A stretch of DNA of 41,763 nt from Clostridia bacterium (lineage in GTDB: Bacteria; Bacillota; Clostridia; Christensenellales; Aristaeellaceae), in assembly GCA_017523615.1 (NCBI GenBank), contig JAFWWK010000101.1, forward strand, positions 1 through 41,763, given 5' to 3'. The position numbers and the translations under genes are program-made. The notes beneath the pieces were generated by a model. The model had not been told where the DNA came from. It searched no databases and saw nothing but the letters and a program-made list of their open reading frames with translations. This document shows positions 9,178 to 17,522 of the stretch, in pieces; positions within the stretch are counted from its first letter, which is position 1; the number at the start of each line of letters is the position of its first letter.

Positions 9178-10008
9178 ATGAATATCCGCCTCAGGCCCGA
9201 TCGGTCGCTGACCGTGGAAAAGGCCCGCGTCGGACGCGTTCCGACGCTGATCCTCCGTCCGGCGTCCGCCGCTCCCGCTCAGGCGGGCCTTTTATGGATC
9301 CACGGCGGCGGGTATATCACGGGCATGAAGGAAATGGTCTACATGAGCCGCGGCGCCGATCTGGTCCGCAGGTACGGGGTGACGGTCTTTTCACCAGGAT
9401 ACCGATTGGCGTGGCTCCATCCGTATCCCGCCGCAGCCGACGACTGCTTCTCCGTGCTGGAATATATGGACCGTTACCGGCATTCTTTCGGCTTTGACCG
9501 TATTATGGTCGGGGGCGAAAGCGCGGGCGGCGGCCTGTGCGCGGCAGTGTGCATGATGGCCCGGGACCGGGGGATCCGCGTAGACTTCCAGATACCCCTG
9601 TATCCCATGCTCAGCAATCTTGACACGGAAAGCTCCCGGGACAACCATGGGCAGGTATGGAACACCCGCAGGAACCATCTCGGCTGGCGAATCTACCTGC
9701 GCCGGAACGCGGGCAAAGCGGTTTCCCCCTATGCCTCTCCCGCGCAGCAGACCGACTTCAGGGGCCTGCCGCCCTGCTACACCTTCGTGGGTGACGGCGA
9801 GCCTTTTTATTCCGAAACGCTGCAATATGTCGAAAACCTGCGGACTGTAGGCATCGAAGCGAAAGCGGACGTCTTTCACACCGATATGCACGCTTTCGAT
9901 ATGCTGCGGCCGGATGACCCTGTCAGCAGGGAAGCCATATCCAGGCTTCACGCCCGCTTTGAGCGTTTCCTTTTCTCCGTTTCACCGCGCACAGACAAAA
10001 GCACATAA
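9178..10008 (+). CDS. Alpha/beta hydrolase, HSL-type esterase/lipase
   Basis: A 276-residue cytoplasmic hydrolase of the hormone-sensitive-lipase-like group. It shows the oxyanion-hole motif IHGGGYITG near residue 40, the nucleophile elbow VGGESAGGGLC near residue 110 (GxSxG-type), and late Asp and His candidates (VGDGEPFYSE, DMHAFDML). Such enzymes split short-chain esters, often acetyl groups from sugars or xenobiotics. Start choice is uncertain: AGGAGG at 9159-9164 is 13 nt from this ATG but only 1 nt from an in-frame ATG at 9166. A strong promoter lies upstream. Confidence 0.85.
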   Translation: MNIRLRPDRSLTVEKARVGRVPTLILRPASAAPAQAGLLWIHGGGYITGMKEMVYMSRGADLVRRYGVTVFSPGYRLAWLHPYPAAADDCFSVLEYMDRYRHSFGFDRIMVGGESAGGGLCAAVCMMARDRGIRVDFQIPLYPMLSNLDTESSRDNHGQVWNTRRNHLGWRIYLRRNAGKAVSPYASPAQQTDFRGLPPCYTFVGDGEPFYSETLQYVENLRTVGIEAKADVFHTDMHAFDMLRPDDPVSREAISRLHARFERFLFSVSPRTDKST

Positions 10009-10194
10009 GCTTTTATGAATATGGCAGGATCTCCCGTGGCTTCCACACCCGGAAGGGACACTGGCAGGAATTTGTCATGATGCGTCTGGGACCGGGCCAG
10101 CGGGGCGGCCGATCCCTGCCGATCAGCGCACCGCGGCTTTCGCGGATCTTACTGAATAACATGACACGGATCATCGATCATGGAGGAAAAATAT

Positions 10195-10911
10195 ATGGGG
10201 TTTTTTGACCGGCTCTTTCAACGGAACGAACCACAGATCCCCGCGGCGCACGAACCATGGCACGACGAACTGGAATCCCTGGCCCGCAAAGCGTCCGCCG
10301 ACAGCAGCATCCCGGAATACCTGCGCTATCCATACCACCTGACGGCGCAGGAAAAGAGCATGGCCTGCGTCAACTACGCTGAGGACGGCTATATGTGCAA
10401 GGTATTCCGGGACGACCTGAAAGGCTCCGTCACGGAGTCGCTGCCAGCGGACGATCTTTTTTCATCATACACCCGACGTATCTTTCACAGCGGCTCCAAC
10501 AGGGCCTGGTCCTATGTTTCCACAGTCCGGATGTCCCCCAAGGCGACGGAAACGCATCGCCAACGGGTCGTCAAGGTGATGGCCGGGAACTGGGCAATGT
10601 CCCCGGCCGAAGATATGCTGCCCATCCCGCGGGGAGTCGAAGGCAAACCGGCGGAATTGAATTTCTTCCCCCTGGCCCCGCTGGTCATGGGCCCTTACGC
10701 CCAGGCTCACGGGCTGGACGCGGCGCAGCTGGTCTCCCTCAGCTTTCGCCTGGGTGACGGCATCATCCGCACCTTCCGCCTGTACGCCCGCAAGGGCGGC
10801 ACCGTCTGGATCGCGGCCACCTTTTCACCGGGCCGGAGGGACCTGAACCCCATGGATTATATGTACCCTTCCCTGCTGCTTGGCTCCTTCTTCCCATCCC
10901 CCGCCGAGTAA
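10195..10911 (+). CDS. Hypothetical protein, unknown family
   Basis: A 238-residue soluble protein starting MGFFDRLFQRNEP. I do not recognise the family. It has no signal peptide or membrane helix and is rich in aromatic residues. The short amphipathic N-terminus (GFFDRLFQR) is a kind seen in proteins that touch membranes or scaffolds. The start is set at 10195 because GGAGG lies 8 nt upstream; the earlier ATG at 10180 overlaps that site. A GGAGCC/GGCTCC hairpin follows the gene (10962-10980). Confidence 0.6.
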   Translation: MGFFDRLFQRNEPQIPAAHEPWHDELESLARKASADSSIPEYLRYPYHLTAQEKSMACVNYAEDGYMCKVFRDDLKGSVTESLPADDLFSSYTRRIFHSGSNRAWSYVSTVRMSPKATETHRQRVVKVMAGNWAMSPAEDMLPIPRGVEGKPAELNFFPLAPLVMGPYAQAHGLDAAQLVSLSFRLGDGIIRTFRLYARKGGTVWIAATFSPGRRDLNPMDYMYPSLLLGSFFPSPAE

Positions 10912-10961
10912 CGCCTCCGGCGCAGACCGGAAATACGATCAAAAAAGGAACCCGTTCCACC

Positions 10962-10980
10962 GGAGCCGCTGTGAGGCTCC
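10962..10980 (+). terminator. Hairpin between the unknown gene and the aldo/keto reductase
   Basis: Perfect 6-bp stem (GGAGCC/GGCTCC) with a 7-nt loop, about 50 nt after the stop of the upstream gene. It has no T run, so termination is doubtful; it may be an mRNA-processing or pausing structure. Confidence 0.3.
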
Positions 10981-11015
10981 ATTGATTGCATAAATGATAC
11001 AAGGGAGGCAAACCA

Positions 11016-12146
11016 ATGATCTATCGCGATTTTCAGGGGCTGAAGCTCTCCGCCCTGGGTTTTGGCGCCATGCGCCTGCCCGTGATAAACGGGGACGACA
11101 GCCGCGTAGACCAGGCGGCCGTCACGCGCATGGTGGACACCGCCATGGCGGGCGGCATCAATTATTATGACACAGCCTGGGGCTATCATGGGGAAAATTC
11201 CGAAACGGCGATGGGCAAAGCTCTTTCCCGCCACCCCAGGAACAGCTTTTTCGTGGCCACCAAGTTCCCCGGCTACGATCCCTCCAACTGGGGCCGGGTG
11301 AAGGAGATCTTTGAAACACAGCTCAAAAAGCTGAATGTCGAATACTTCGATTTTTACCTGTTCCACAACGTATGCGAAATGAACATCGACGCCTATCTGG
11401 ACGACGAAAAATACGGTATTTATTCTTACCTGACAGAACAGAAGAAAAACGGCCGGATCCGTCACCTTGGTTTTTCCTGCCACGGGGCCATGCCCGTTTT
11501 GAAGCGCTTCCTGGACGCGTACGGCAATGACATGGAATTTTGCCAGCTGCAGCTCAATTACCTCGACTGGACCTTCCAGGGCGGCAGGGAAAAGGTCGCC
11601 CTGCTGGACGAAATGCGGATCCCGGTCTGGGTCATGGAGCCGCTGAGGGGCGGCAAGCTGGCCCGGCTTGCCCCGGATCTCGAGCGTCAATTGAAGACGC
11701 TCCGGCCGGACGAGGAGATCGCCGCCTGGGCATTCCGCTTCCTGCAGAGCTTAAAATCGGTCAAAATGATCCTTTCCGGCATGTCCGATATGGAACAGCT
11801 GGAAAAGAACCTGCGCACCTTCTCCGACGACCGGCCTCTGAACGGCACGGAGATGGAAACCCTCCTTGGCATCGCGGACAAAATGCTTTCCTCCGGGACG
11901 GTGCCCTGCACCGCCTGCCATTACTGCGTCAGCCACTGTCCCCAGGGCCTGGATATCCCACACCTGATCGCCCTGTACAACGAGCACGCCTACACCGGCG
12001 GCGGTTTCATCGCCCCGATGGCCCTCAGCGCGCTTCCGGAGGACAAGCGGCCCCAGGCCTGCCTTCAGTGCCGCAGCTGCGAACAGGTCTGCCCACAGCA
12101 GATCAGGATCTCTGAGGTGCTGGCTGACTTCTCCGAAAAGCTCTGA
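11016..12146 (+). CDS. Aldo/keto reductase with C-terminal 2x[4Fe-4S] ferredoxin domain
   Basis: A 376-residue oxidoreductase. Residues 1-270 are an aldo/keto reductase barrel with the full catalytic set: Asp in NYYDTAWGYHG, the Tyr of the same motif, Lys in VATKFPG and His in YLFHNVCE. Residues ~285-376 add two ferredoxin-type motifs, CTACHYCVSHCPQG and CLQCRSCEQVCPQQ, each C-x2-C-x2-C-x3-CP, binding two [4Fe-4S] clusters. This architecture is common in anaerobes and is thought to link carbonyl reduction to ferredoxin rather than only to NADPH. Substrate unknown. GGGAGG precedes the ATG with good spacing. It stands alone on the plus strand. Confidence 0.9.
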   Translation: MIYRDFQGLKLSALGFGAMRLPVINGDDSRVDQAAVTRMVDTAMAGGINYYDTAWGYHGENSETAMGKALSRHPRNSFFVATKFPGYDPSNWGRVKEIFETQLKKLNVEYFDFYLFHNVCEMNIDAYLDDEKYGIYSYLTEQKKNGRIRHLGFSCHGAMPVLKRFLDAYGNDMEFCQLQLNYLDWTFQGGREKVALLDEMRIPVWVMEPLRGGKLARLAPDLERQLKTLRPDEEIAAWAFRFLQSLKSVKMILSGMSDMEQLEKNLRTFSDDRPLNGTEMETLLGIADKMLSSGTVPCTACHYCVSHCPQGLDIPHLIALYNEHAYTGGGFIAPMALSALPEDKRPQACLQCRSCEQVCPQQIRISEVLADFSEKL

Positions 12147-12172
12147 TGCCGGGTGGATACCCTCTCCGCTGG

Positions 12173-12204
12173 GGTCATGAAGTCATAAGGTCATAGGGTC
12201 ATGA
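12173..12204. repeat. Tandem 8-bp repeat, four units
   Basis: Four head-to-tail copies of RGTCATRR: GGTCATGA, AGTCATAA, GGTCATAG, GGTCATGA. They begin 26 nt after the aldo/keto reductase stop codon. Confidence 0.7.
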
Positions 12205-12310
12205 GGCACCCCGCCCGCCTACGTCGGGCACCCCATGACAGCGGACACCCCGCACGGGGAAGGTGGCCGCCCCCTCGCAGGCGCTGACGGATGAGGTTCC
12301 CTCCCGCAGT
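12205..12310. repeat. Possible degenerate intergenic repeat element
   Basis: The string ACGGGGAAGGTGGCC followed by CGCTGACGGATGAGG resembles, from memory, short palindromic intergenic repeats found in many copies in Oscillospirales and related Clostridia. Related blocks of the form GRCACCCC precede it (near 12205, 12227 and 12244). No target-site duplication is visible. Confidence 0.3.
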
Positions 12311-12480
12311 CATACGGAAACAAGCGGCATGGGAGGCAAAATAAGATCCCTTCGGCTGAAGGCGGCGCACAAGAAGGATGGGTCACGCGTTCCAAAGGCG
12401 CGGAAAAGCATCAAGATCCCCTTCCTCGTCGGCTCTCCTTGCCGTCCGTTTACCAGCAGAAGCTCAAAAACATAAACGGA

Positions 12481-12528
12481 TTGACAAGTGACCTTTCGTT
12501 CACTATAATTAGTGACCGAAAAGTCACA
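12481..12528 (+). promoter_or_regulatory. Consensus promoter with two operator-like dyads
   Basis: TTGACA (12481-12486), exactly 17 bp, TATAAT (12504-12509): a perfect sigma-A promoter. Two 18-bp sites, each beginning AGTGACC and ending in TCAC-type half-sites, start at 12487 and 12511, 24 bp apart. The first fills the spacer and the second covers the start-site region. GTGAC/GTCAC is perfect in the second and has one mismatch in the first. This is the layout of a strong promoter shut by a dimeric repressor (TetR, MarR or HxlR type). No obvious cognate regulator is adjacent. Confidence 0.75.
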
Positions 12529-12613
12529 CACCTTTTCAGGATGGTCCTCGGGCGAACGGAACCATGGGCAGCGCCCGCTTTTCCATATCTGTGCCGGGAA
12601 AGGATACTGAAAG

Positions 12614-13342
12614 ATGCAGACAAACAGCGCCTCATGGGACAACCGGGCTTTGATCGCTTATTGGGATCGGGCTTTCGCCCTGTCAGAAGAACAAAAGACG
12701 CAGATCCGGGACCGGCGAGAGGACAGTTGGAAAGACCTGGCCCCTTCGGAAAAGCTGTTCCGGGCGGCCTGTTCCCTGGGCAAAAGAAAAAAGATCCTGG
12801 ACTATGGCTGCGGAACAGCCTGGGCCGCGATCATCGCCGCGAAAAGCGGCTGCGCCGACATCATCGCCGCGGACGCCGCTCCCTCCGCTTTGGAGTCTGC
12901 CCGGCTCTGCGCCGAGCGCTATGGGGTCGGCGACCGGATCCGGTTTGACCATGCCGCGCCCGGCTGGCTCAAAAGCCTGTCCTCCGAAACATATGACGGG
13001 TTTTTTTGCTCCAATGTGCTGGATGTGATCCCGCCGGAAACAGCGGAAGAGATCATCCGGGAGTCGGCGCGTGTCATCAAGCGGGACGGCAGCGTGATCG
13101 TCGGGCTGAATTATTACCTGTCTCCGGAAACCGCGGCCTCGAAAGGCCTGGAACTGGTAGAGGGAAAAAGACTGTATTTGGACGGCGTTCTTCGGCTCGT
13201 TTCCCGCACGGACGAAGAATGGGAACAGATCTTTTCACCCTGGTACGCCGTGGAACAGCTGGATCATTTTGCGTGGCCGGGGGAAGCAAACGAACTTAGG
13301 CGCCTGTTCTATCTTCGGAAACGGGAGGATCGAAAACAATGA
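12614..13342 (+). CDS. Class I SAM-dependent methyltransferase
   Basis: A 242-residue methyltransferase, first gene of the seven-gene run. Motif I is ILDYGCGTAWAAIIAAKSG near residue 62, motif II IIAADAAPSALESA, and the post-II segment DGFFCSNVLDVIP, the usual UbiE/TehB-like fold. Substrate unknown. It overlaps the next gene by 4 nt (ATGA), so the two are translationally coupled. Transcription is driven by the operator-flanked consensus promoter about 100 nt upstream. Confidence 0.85.
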   Translation: MQTNSASWDNRALIAYWDRAFALSEEQKTQIRDRREDSWKDLAPSEKLFRAACSLGKRKKILDYGCGTAWAAIIAAKSGCADIIAADAAPSALESARLCAERYGVGDRIRFDHAAPGWLKSLSSETYDGFFCSNVLDVIPPETAEEIIRESARVIKRDGSVIVGLNYYLSPETAASKGLELVEGKRLYLDGVLRLVSRTDEEWEQIFSPWYAVEQLDHFAWPGEANELRRLFYLRKREDRKQ

Positions 13343-14019
13343 ACAGACCGATCACGACATTGTTTATGCTGATGTCCGTCGATGGGAAGATCAGCACCGG
13401 CGCAACGGATGAAATGGATGTGGACCAGGATTTCCCGCGGATCAACGGACTGAAGGAAGGGCTGCACCAATACTATGATATCGAGCAGACCACCGATCTG
13501 TGGTCCTTCAACACAGGCCGCGTCCAGGCGAAGATGGGGGCCAACACAAAAGAAATGCCCGCGAAGACCCCTGTTTCCTTCGTCCTGCTGGACGATCACC
13601 ACCTGAATGAACACGGCGTCCGGTATTTCTGTGCCAGATCCAGGCAGTTCGTCCTGATCACGACCAACCCGGATCATCCGGCTTTCAGCGTCAGCGAGGA
13701 TAACCTTCATATCGTCTTTCAGGAAACCTTATCGCTTGCTGACGCGCTGTCGGCACTGAAAGAAGATTTCGGCTGCGACCGGCTGACCGTCCAGTCCGGC
13801 GGAACAGTGAACTGCCTTTTCCTGCGGGAAAAGCTGTTCGATTTTGTTGACATCGTCGTCGCCCCGGCGCTGATCGGCGGAAAAGACACCTCCACGCTGA
13901 TCGACGGACGGTCGCTTCGGTCAGCGGATGAATTGTCCCAGCTGGGCGTCCTGCGTCTGATCGAAGCCTCCCGACTGCAGGGATCCTATGTGCGGCTGCG
14001 CTATCAGGTAACAGGCTGA
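13339..14019 (+). CDS. RibD C-terminal / dihydrofolate-reductase-like protein
   Basis: A 226-residue protein of the RibD_C (DHFR-fold) family. Evidence is the start TTLFMLMSVDGKISTG, typical of this fold, the central LTVQSGGTVNCLFLREKLFD segment and VDIVVAPALIGG near the C-terminus. In riboflavin synthesis RibD_C reduces the ribosyl side chain with NADPH. Here the deaminase domain is missing and no other rib gene is near, so another pyrimidine- or pterin-like substrate is likely. Start and stop overlap the methyltransferase by 4 nt. Confidence 0.85.
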   Translation: MNRPITTLFMLMSVDGKISTGATDEMDVDQDFPRINGLKEGLHQYYDIEQTTDLWSFNTGRVQAKMGANTKEMPAKTPVSFVLLDDHHLNEHGVRYFCARSRQFVLITTNPDHPAFSVSEDNLHIVFQETLSLADALSALKEDFGCDRLTVQSGGTVNCLFLREKLFDFVDIVVAPALIGGKDTSTLIDGRSLRSADELSQLGVLRLIEASRLQGSYVRLRYQVTG

Positions 14020-14042
14020 GCCTTTCGGAAAGGGGCGTTATA

Positions 14043-14531
14043 ATGGATCATCGGATCATGATGGCTACAGCGCAGGATACCGACGGCGTCCTGCGTCTGT
14101 ACCGTGAGCAGATCGGGCGGAAGTACTGCTTCTGGAACGAGGACTATCCCGGACCAGAAACGATCGCGGCGGATCTTAAAAGGCAGGGGCTGTTCGTGAT
14201 GAAAAACGCGGCCGGCGAAATCATCGCGGCCATCTCGGTGGAAGAGGACGCCGACGTCGACCGCCTGGACTGCTGGACGCCCTCGCTGCTGCCCGGCGGC
14301 GAATACGCGCGGCTTGCGGTCCTGCCCGCCTGGCAGAACCGGGGACTTGCCCGGCGGATGGTGGTACATATCCTGGAGGTGCTGAAGCAGCGGGGCTTCA
14401 AAAGCGTCCATATCCTTGTCAACCGGGATAATATCACGGCGATCCGGTCCTATGCCCATATCGGTTTTCGCGTAGCCGGTGAATGCCGCATGTATGATCA
14501 GCACTTCCTTTGCTATGAAAAACCATTGTGA
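14043..14531 (+). CDS. GNAT N-acetyltransferase
   Basis: A 162-residue single-domain GNAT. Motif A is visible as YARLAVLPAWQNRGLARRM (acetyl-CoA-binding Q/RxxGxG/A type), followed by VHILVNRDNITAIRSYAHIGF (motif B), which ends in the common xxGF. It starts 23 nt after the RibD-like gene, with AAGGGG upstream. The acceptor amine cannot be predicted. Confidence 0.9.
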   Translation: MDHRIMMATAQDTDGVLRLYREQIGRKYCFWNEDYPGPETIAADLKRQGLFVMKNAAGEIIAAISVEEDADVDRLDCWTPSLLPGGEYARLAVLPAWQNRGLARRMVVHILEVLKQRGFKSVHILVNRDNITAIRSYAHIGFRVAGECRMYDQHFLCYEKPL

Positions 14532-14572
14532 CCCTGGGAATCGCATGTGTTTGACAGGATCGGAGAACTGTT

Positions 14573-15070
14573 ATGGATAAACATGTGCTTCTTTTGAACG
14601 GACCCTCCAGCAGCGGAAAGTCCACGCTGGCAAAGCTTCTTAAGGAGCTGATCCTGGCAAAACGGGGCGAAAGATATGATATCGTTTCTATCGACGGCTT
14701 CCTGACCATGAACGCGCAGGACGCCGTCTATGAAGAGGACGTGTACAATATCTCGCCGGACCTGTGTGAGGCGGCAGCGGCATCCCTTGAGACCGCGGCC
14801 GGTGTGATCGTGGATCACGTGATCACAAGCAAGCGCATCTTTGACCAGCTGGCGCATGCGTCTCAGGGCTGCAGGATATGGAAGATACTCGTGTCATGCC
14901 CTCCGGAGGTTCTGCGCAAAAGGGAGACGGCGCGCGGGAACCGATGTCCGGGCTCCGCGCAGGCCTCCGCCGCGTACCTCTTTCCAAAGGACGGCTACGA
15001 CCTGACAGTGGACACACACAGCATGTCGGTGGCGGATTGTGCAGAGCAGATTTTTGCGCATTGCTTTTAA
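14573..15070 (+). CDS. Chloramphenicol-phosphotransferase-like P-loop kinase
   Basis: A 165-residue small kinase with Walker A GPSSSGKST at residues 10-18, an acidic SIDGF motif near residue 41 (position of the catalytic Asp in the CPT of Streptomyces venezuelae), and the late LRKRETARGNRCPGSA stretch typical of PF07931. Characterised members phosphorylate the primary hydroxyl of chloramphenicol; most relatives are uncharacterised, so the true substrate may differ. GGAG precedes the ATG. Two genes on lies a CatA-like acetyltransferase, which would act on the same drug class. Confidence 0.8.
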   Translation: MDKHVLLLNGPSSSGKSTLAKLLKELILAKRGERYDIVSIDGFLTMNAQDAVYEEDVYNISPDLCEAAAASLETAAGVIVDHVITSKRIFDQLAHASQGCRIWKILVSCPPEVLRKRETARGNRCPGSAQASAAYLFPKDGYDLTVDTHSMSVADCAEQIFAHCF

Positions 15071-15100
15071 AAGGCGCGTTTGTCTTCTGCGGAAGGATAC

Positions 15101-15128
15101 TTTGGCATATGCGATCCTTAAATATAAT
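15101..15128 (+). promoter_or_regulatory. Possible internal promoter before the RpiB-like gene
   Basis: TTTGGC (15101-15106), 16-bp spacer, perfect TATAAT (15123-15128), in the 111-nt gap after the CPT-like gene. It could drive the last three genes of the run separately. Confidence 0.45.
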
Positions 15129-15181
15129 GATATGATTAACAAGGCCGTTTCAGACGGAGCACCGGGATCAGGAGGCGGCAT

Positions 15182-15832
15182 ATGAGAATTGGCGTGATCC
15201 AGGCTTCATCGCAAAAAAGCAAAAACGAAGCGCTTTACCGCTGTACCCTTCAGGCTGCAGAACATAACGATCGACAGGATACAGTGATCAATTTAGGAGT
15301 TTTCCCGAATGAGGACATCTCGTTTTCCTACATTGAGACAGCCCTGAGCATCAGTCTGCTGATATGCTGCGGGGCGGTAGACTTTATCGTGACCGGCTGC
15401 TCGTCCGGTCAGGGGATGATGCTGGCCTGCAACAGCCTGCCGGGTGTGATGTGCGGCTTCGTACAAACCCCGCAGGACGCCTTTCTCTTCGGGCGGATCA
15501 ACGGAGGGAACGCTGTTTCCCTGCCCCTGGGGCTCAATTACGGCTGGCTTGGGGAGATCAACCTGCAATGCACACTGGACAAGCTGTTTGACGGACCCTT
15601 CGGATGCGGTTATCCTCCTGAAGAAGCGGAACGGAAAAGGCTCGATACGGAAATACTGAAATGTATCAATGCCATTACAAAACGTTCGCTCCCGGAGGTC
15701 CTTTCCCTGTACGATCCCGCCCTCATCCGCAGGGCTCTGCGCCGGAAAGCCGTGCGGAACTGCATCCTGGAACACGGCGACCTCTCGGAGATCGCCGCCC
15801 TGATAACGGAACAGGAGATGGATCAAAATTGA
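15182..15832 (+). CDS. RpiB/LacA/LacB-family sugar-phosphate isomerase
   Basis: A 216-residue member of PF02502. The core has MRIGVIQASSQKSKNEALY at the N-terminus and the active-site strand VTGCSSGQGMMLACNSLPGV (Cys plus the GxGM loop) near residue 70. Family members isomerise ribose 5-phosphate/ribulose 5-phosphate, allose 6-phosphate or galactose 6-phosphate. It is about 70 residues longer than plain RpiB because of a C-terminal extension, and the N-terminal substrate motif is altered, so the sugar is uncertain. AGGAGG lies 6 nt before the ATG. Its stop overlaps the TTG start of the next gene. Confidence 0.8.
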   Translation: MRIGVIQASSQKSKNEALYRCTLQAAEHNDRQDTVINLGVFPNEDISFSYIETALSISLLICCGAVDFIVTGCSSGQGMMLACNSLPGVMCGFVQTPQDAFLFGRINGGNAVSLPLGLNYGWLGEINLQCTLDKLFDGPFGCGYPPEEAERKRLDTEILKCINAITKRSLPEVLSLYDPALIRRALRRKAVRNCILEHGDLSEIAALITEQEMDQN

Positions 15833-16482
15833 ATTACAGGATCATTGACAAAGAGACCTATTACCGCAAAGGAGTCTACCGCCATTTTACCCAGGACTGC
15901 AAATGCTCCACCTCCATGACCGCCCGGATCGACGTTACGGCCCTCGCGGAGCACAGCAAAAGAACGGGGACCAAGTTCTATATCAACTTTCTTTATATCC
16001 TCTCCAAGGCGCTCAATTCCCGGGAGGATTACCGGATGGCCTATCTGTGGCAGACGGATGAACTGATATGCTATGACGTGATCCACCCGACCCAGTACGT
16101 GTTTCATGAGGACACCGAGACCTGCACCCCGGTGTATACGGAATACAGGGAAGACTACCCCTGGTTTTACCGTCATGCCCTGGAGGACGTGGAGCGGGCG
16201 AAGCTTACGCGGGAATACGGCCTGGACGCCGCGAACCATCCCAACTGGTTTGACGCATCCTATATTTCCTGGCTTTCCTATGACTCGCTGAACATCGAAC
16301 TCCCTGACGGCTATCTGTATTTCCTTCCCATCGTCAATTGGGGCAGGTACCGGGAGGAAGGCGGCAGGAAAACGATGCCCGTCAGCGTCAGGATGAATCA
16401 CGCCGTCGCCGACGGCTACCTGATCGCCAATGTGTTCCGCCTGCTGGAAAAGGAAACCGCGGATCTCGTAAGGAGGAGCTGA
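15829..16482 (+). CDS. Chloramphenicol acetyltransferase (CatA)-like protein
   Basis: A 217-residue protein, the normal length for type A CAT trimers. The catalytic motif is MNHAVADGYLIANVF (HxxxDG) near the C-terminus; the SLNIELPDGYLYFLPIVNWGRY segment and the early YYRKGVYRHF opening are also family-like. CAT transfers acetyl from acetyl-CoA to the 3-hydroxyl of chloramphenicol. Relatives this divergent may use other acceptors. The frame has no ATG near its start; TTG at 15829 fits, because AGGAG lies about a dozen bases upstream and TTGA overlaps the preceding stop. A longer frame from 15661 would overlap the isomerase heavily and is rejected. Confidence 0.85.
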   Translation: MNYRIIDKETYYRKGVYRHFTQDCKCSTSMTARIDVTALAEHSKRTGTKFYINFLYILSKALNSREDYRMAYLWQTDELICYDVIHPTQYVFHEDTETCTPVYTEYREDYPWFYRHALEDVERAKLTREYGLDAANHPNWFDASYISWLSYDSLNIELPDGYLYFLPIVNWGRYREEGGRKTMPVSVRMNHAVADGYLIANVFRLLEKETADLVRRS

Positions 16483-16484
16483 TC

Positions 16485-17453
16485 ATGGAAGCTACTGTGA
16501 CCGTAAGGGGAAAAACCTATCGCATTCTCCGGCTGCTGGGCCGCGGCAAAGGCGGATATTCTTATCTTGCGGAATGCGGCGGCCGTCATGCGGTGGTAAA
16601 GCAGATCCATCATGAACCCTGCGATTACTATACCTTCGGGAATAAGATCGAAGCGGAGCTTCGGGATCATGAGCGCCTGATGACGGCGGGCATACGCATT
16701 CCACAGATGCTGGCCGTCGACCCGGACGCCGAGATCGTCGTGAAGGAATACGTCGAAGGACCTACCGTCTTCCGCCTGGTCCGGGACGGCGCTTCCGCGG
16801 AACCATATCTTGACCAGGTGCGGGACATGGCTGCGAAGGCAAAAGCCGCCGGGCTGAATATCGATTATTTCCCCACCAATTTTGTGGTGCGGGACGGGCT
16901 GATCTGGTACGTGGATTACGAATGCAATGAATACACGGACGAATGGAGCTTTGAAAACTGGGGCGTCCGCTACTGGAGCAGGACGCCGGAGTTTGAGGCG
17001 TACCTGAAGGACCGCAGACCCGTGATCACGGTGCGGGAAGAGAGGGTCACGGCGGAGGAATACGTCGGTTTTCTCAAACGGACCGACCTGGGATCGCAGT
17101 ATCCGAAGGAACGTTTTGAGGAGCGCATCGCCCGGCTGGTGAATTCCGTTTCCATCAGCCTGACCGCCCGCGACGAGCAGGGCCTGCTGGTGGGCATGCT
17201 GTTCGCCCTGACGGATTTTGCCTACTGGCTGTACGTCACCGACCTGGGGGTAGACCGGGACTATACCCGCCGGGGCATCGGAAAACGCCTGCTGCGCACC
17301 GCCCATCAGCTGGCCGGAGGCGAAAAGGATATCGCCGTATACCTGGTCGCCAACGAAAACGCCGTGCCATTCTACGAAAAATACGGCATGAAGAAAGCTG
17401 ACGATGTGATGAAATACAACCATATCGATTGGACGGAATTCACGGTGACATGA
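16485..17453 (+). CDS. Protein-kinase-like domain fused to GNAT acetyltransferase
   Basis: A 322-residue fusion. Residues 1-170 look like a small eukaryotic-type or Bud32-like kinase lobe: a Gly-rich loop (LLGRGKGGYSYLAE), Lys in AVVKQI, hinge VVKEYVEGPT, a catalytic-loop equivalent (LNIDYFPTNFVV) and a metal-binding VDYECNEY in place of DFG. Residues ~180-320 are a GNAT domain with LGVDRDYTRRGIGKRLLR (acetyl-CoA loop) and ENAVPFYEKYGMKK. AGGAGG precedes ATG 16485, 2 nt after the CatA-like stop. It closes the run and is followed by a terminator. The kinase substrate is unknown; self-regulation of the acetyltransferase is one possibility. Confidence 0.8.
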   Translation: MEATVTVRGKTYRILRLLGRGKGGYSYLAECGGRHAVVKQIHHEPCDYYTFGNKIEAELRDHERLMTAGIRIPQMLAVDPDAEIVVKEYVEGPTVFRLVRDGASAEPYLDQVRDMAAKAKAAGLNIDYFPTNFVVRDGLIWYVDYECNEYTDEWSFENWGVRYWSRTPEFEAYLKDRRPVITVREERVTAEEYVGFLKRTDLGSQYPKERFEERIARLVNSVSISLTARDEQGLLVGMLFALTDFAYWLYVTDLGVDRDYTRRGIGKRLLRTAHQLAGGEKDIAVYLVANENAVPFYEKYGMKKADDVMKYNHIDWTEFTVT

Positions 17454-17522
17454 GCGGAGAAAAACGCTGAGGGCATATGCCACGGAAGGATGAGCGCTTC
17501 ATGACCTGCATAAGTTGACCCG

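Larger units (their letters stand above)
12147..12613. other. Long intergenic region with repeats and a regulated promoter
   Basis: About 470 bases with no convincing gene. In order it holds an 8-bp tandem repeat (12173-12204), a degenerate repeat-element-like segment (about 12205-12310), and a perfect promoter with two operator-like dyads (12481-12528). A 110-codon minus-strand frame here has no ribosome binding site and runs through the promoter. Confidence 0.6.

Noticed and set aside
10009-10179. Open frame with protein-like content (HTRKGHWQEFVMMRLG) after the esterase gene
   Set aside because: About 65 codons with no start codon or ribosome binding site in the right place; at most a gene remnant.
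12310-12642. 110-codon minus-strand frame
   Set aside because: Runs antisense through the consensus promoter and into the methyltransferase start, with no recognisable domain.
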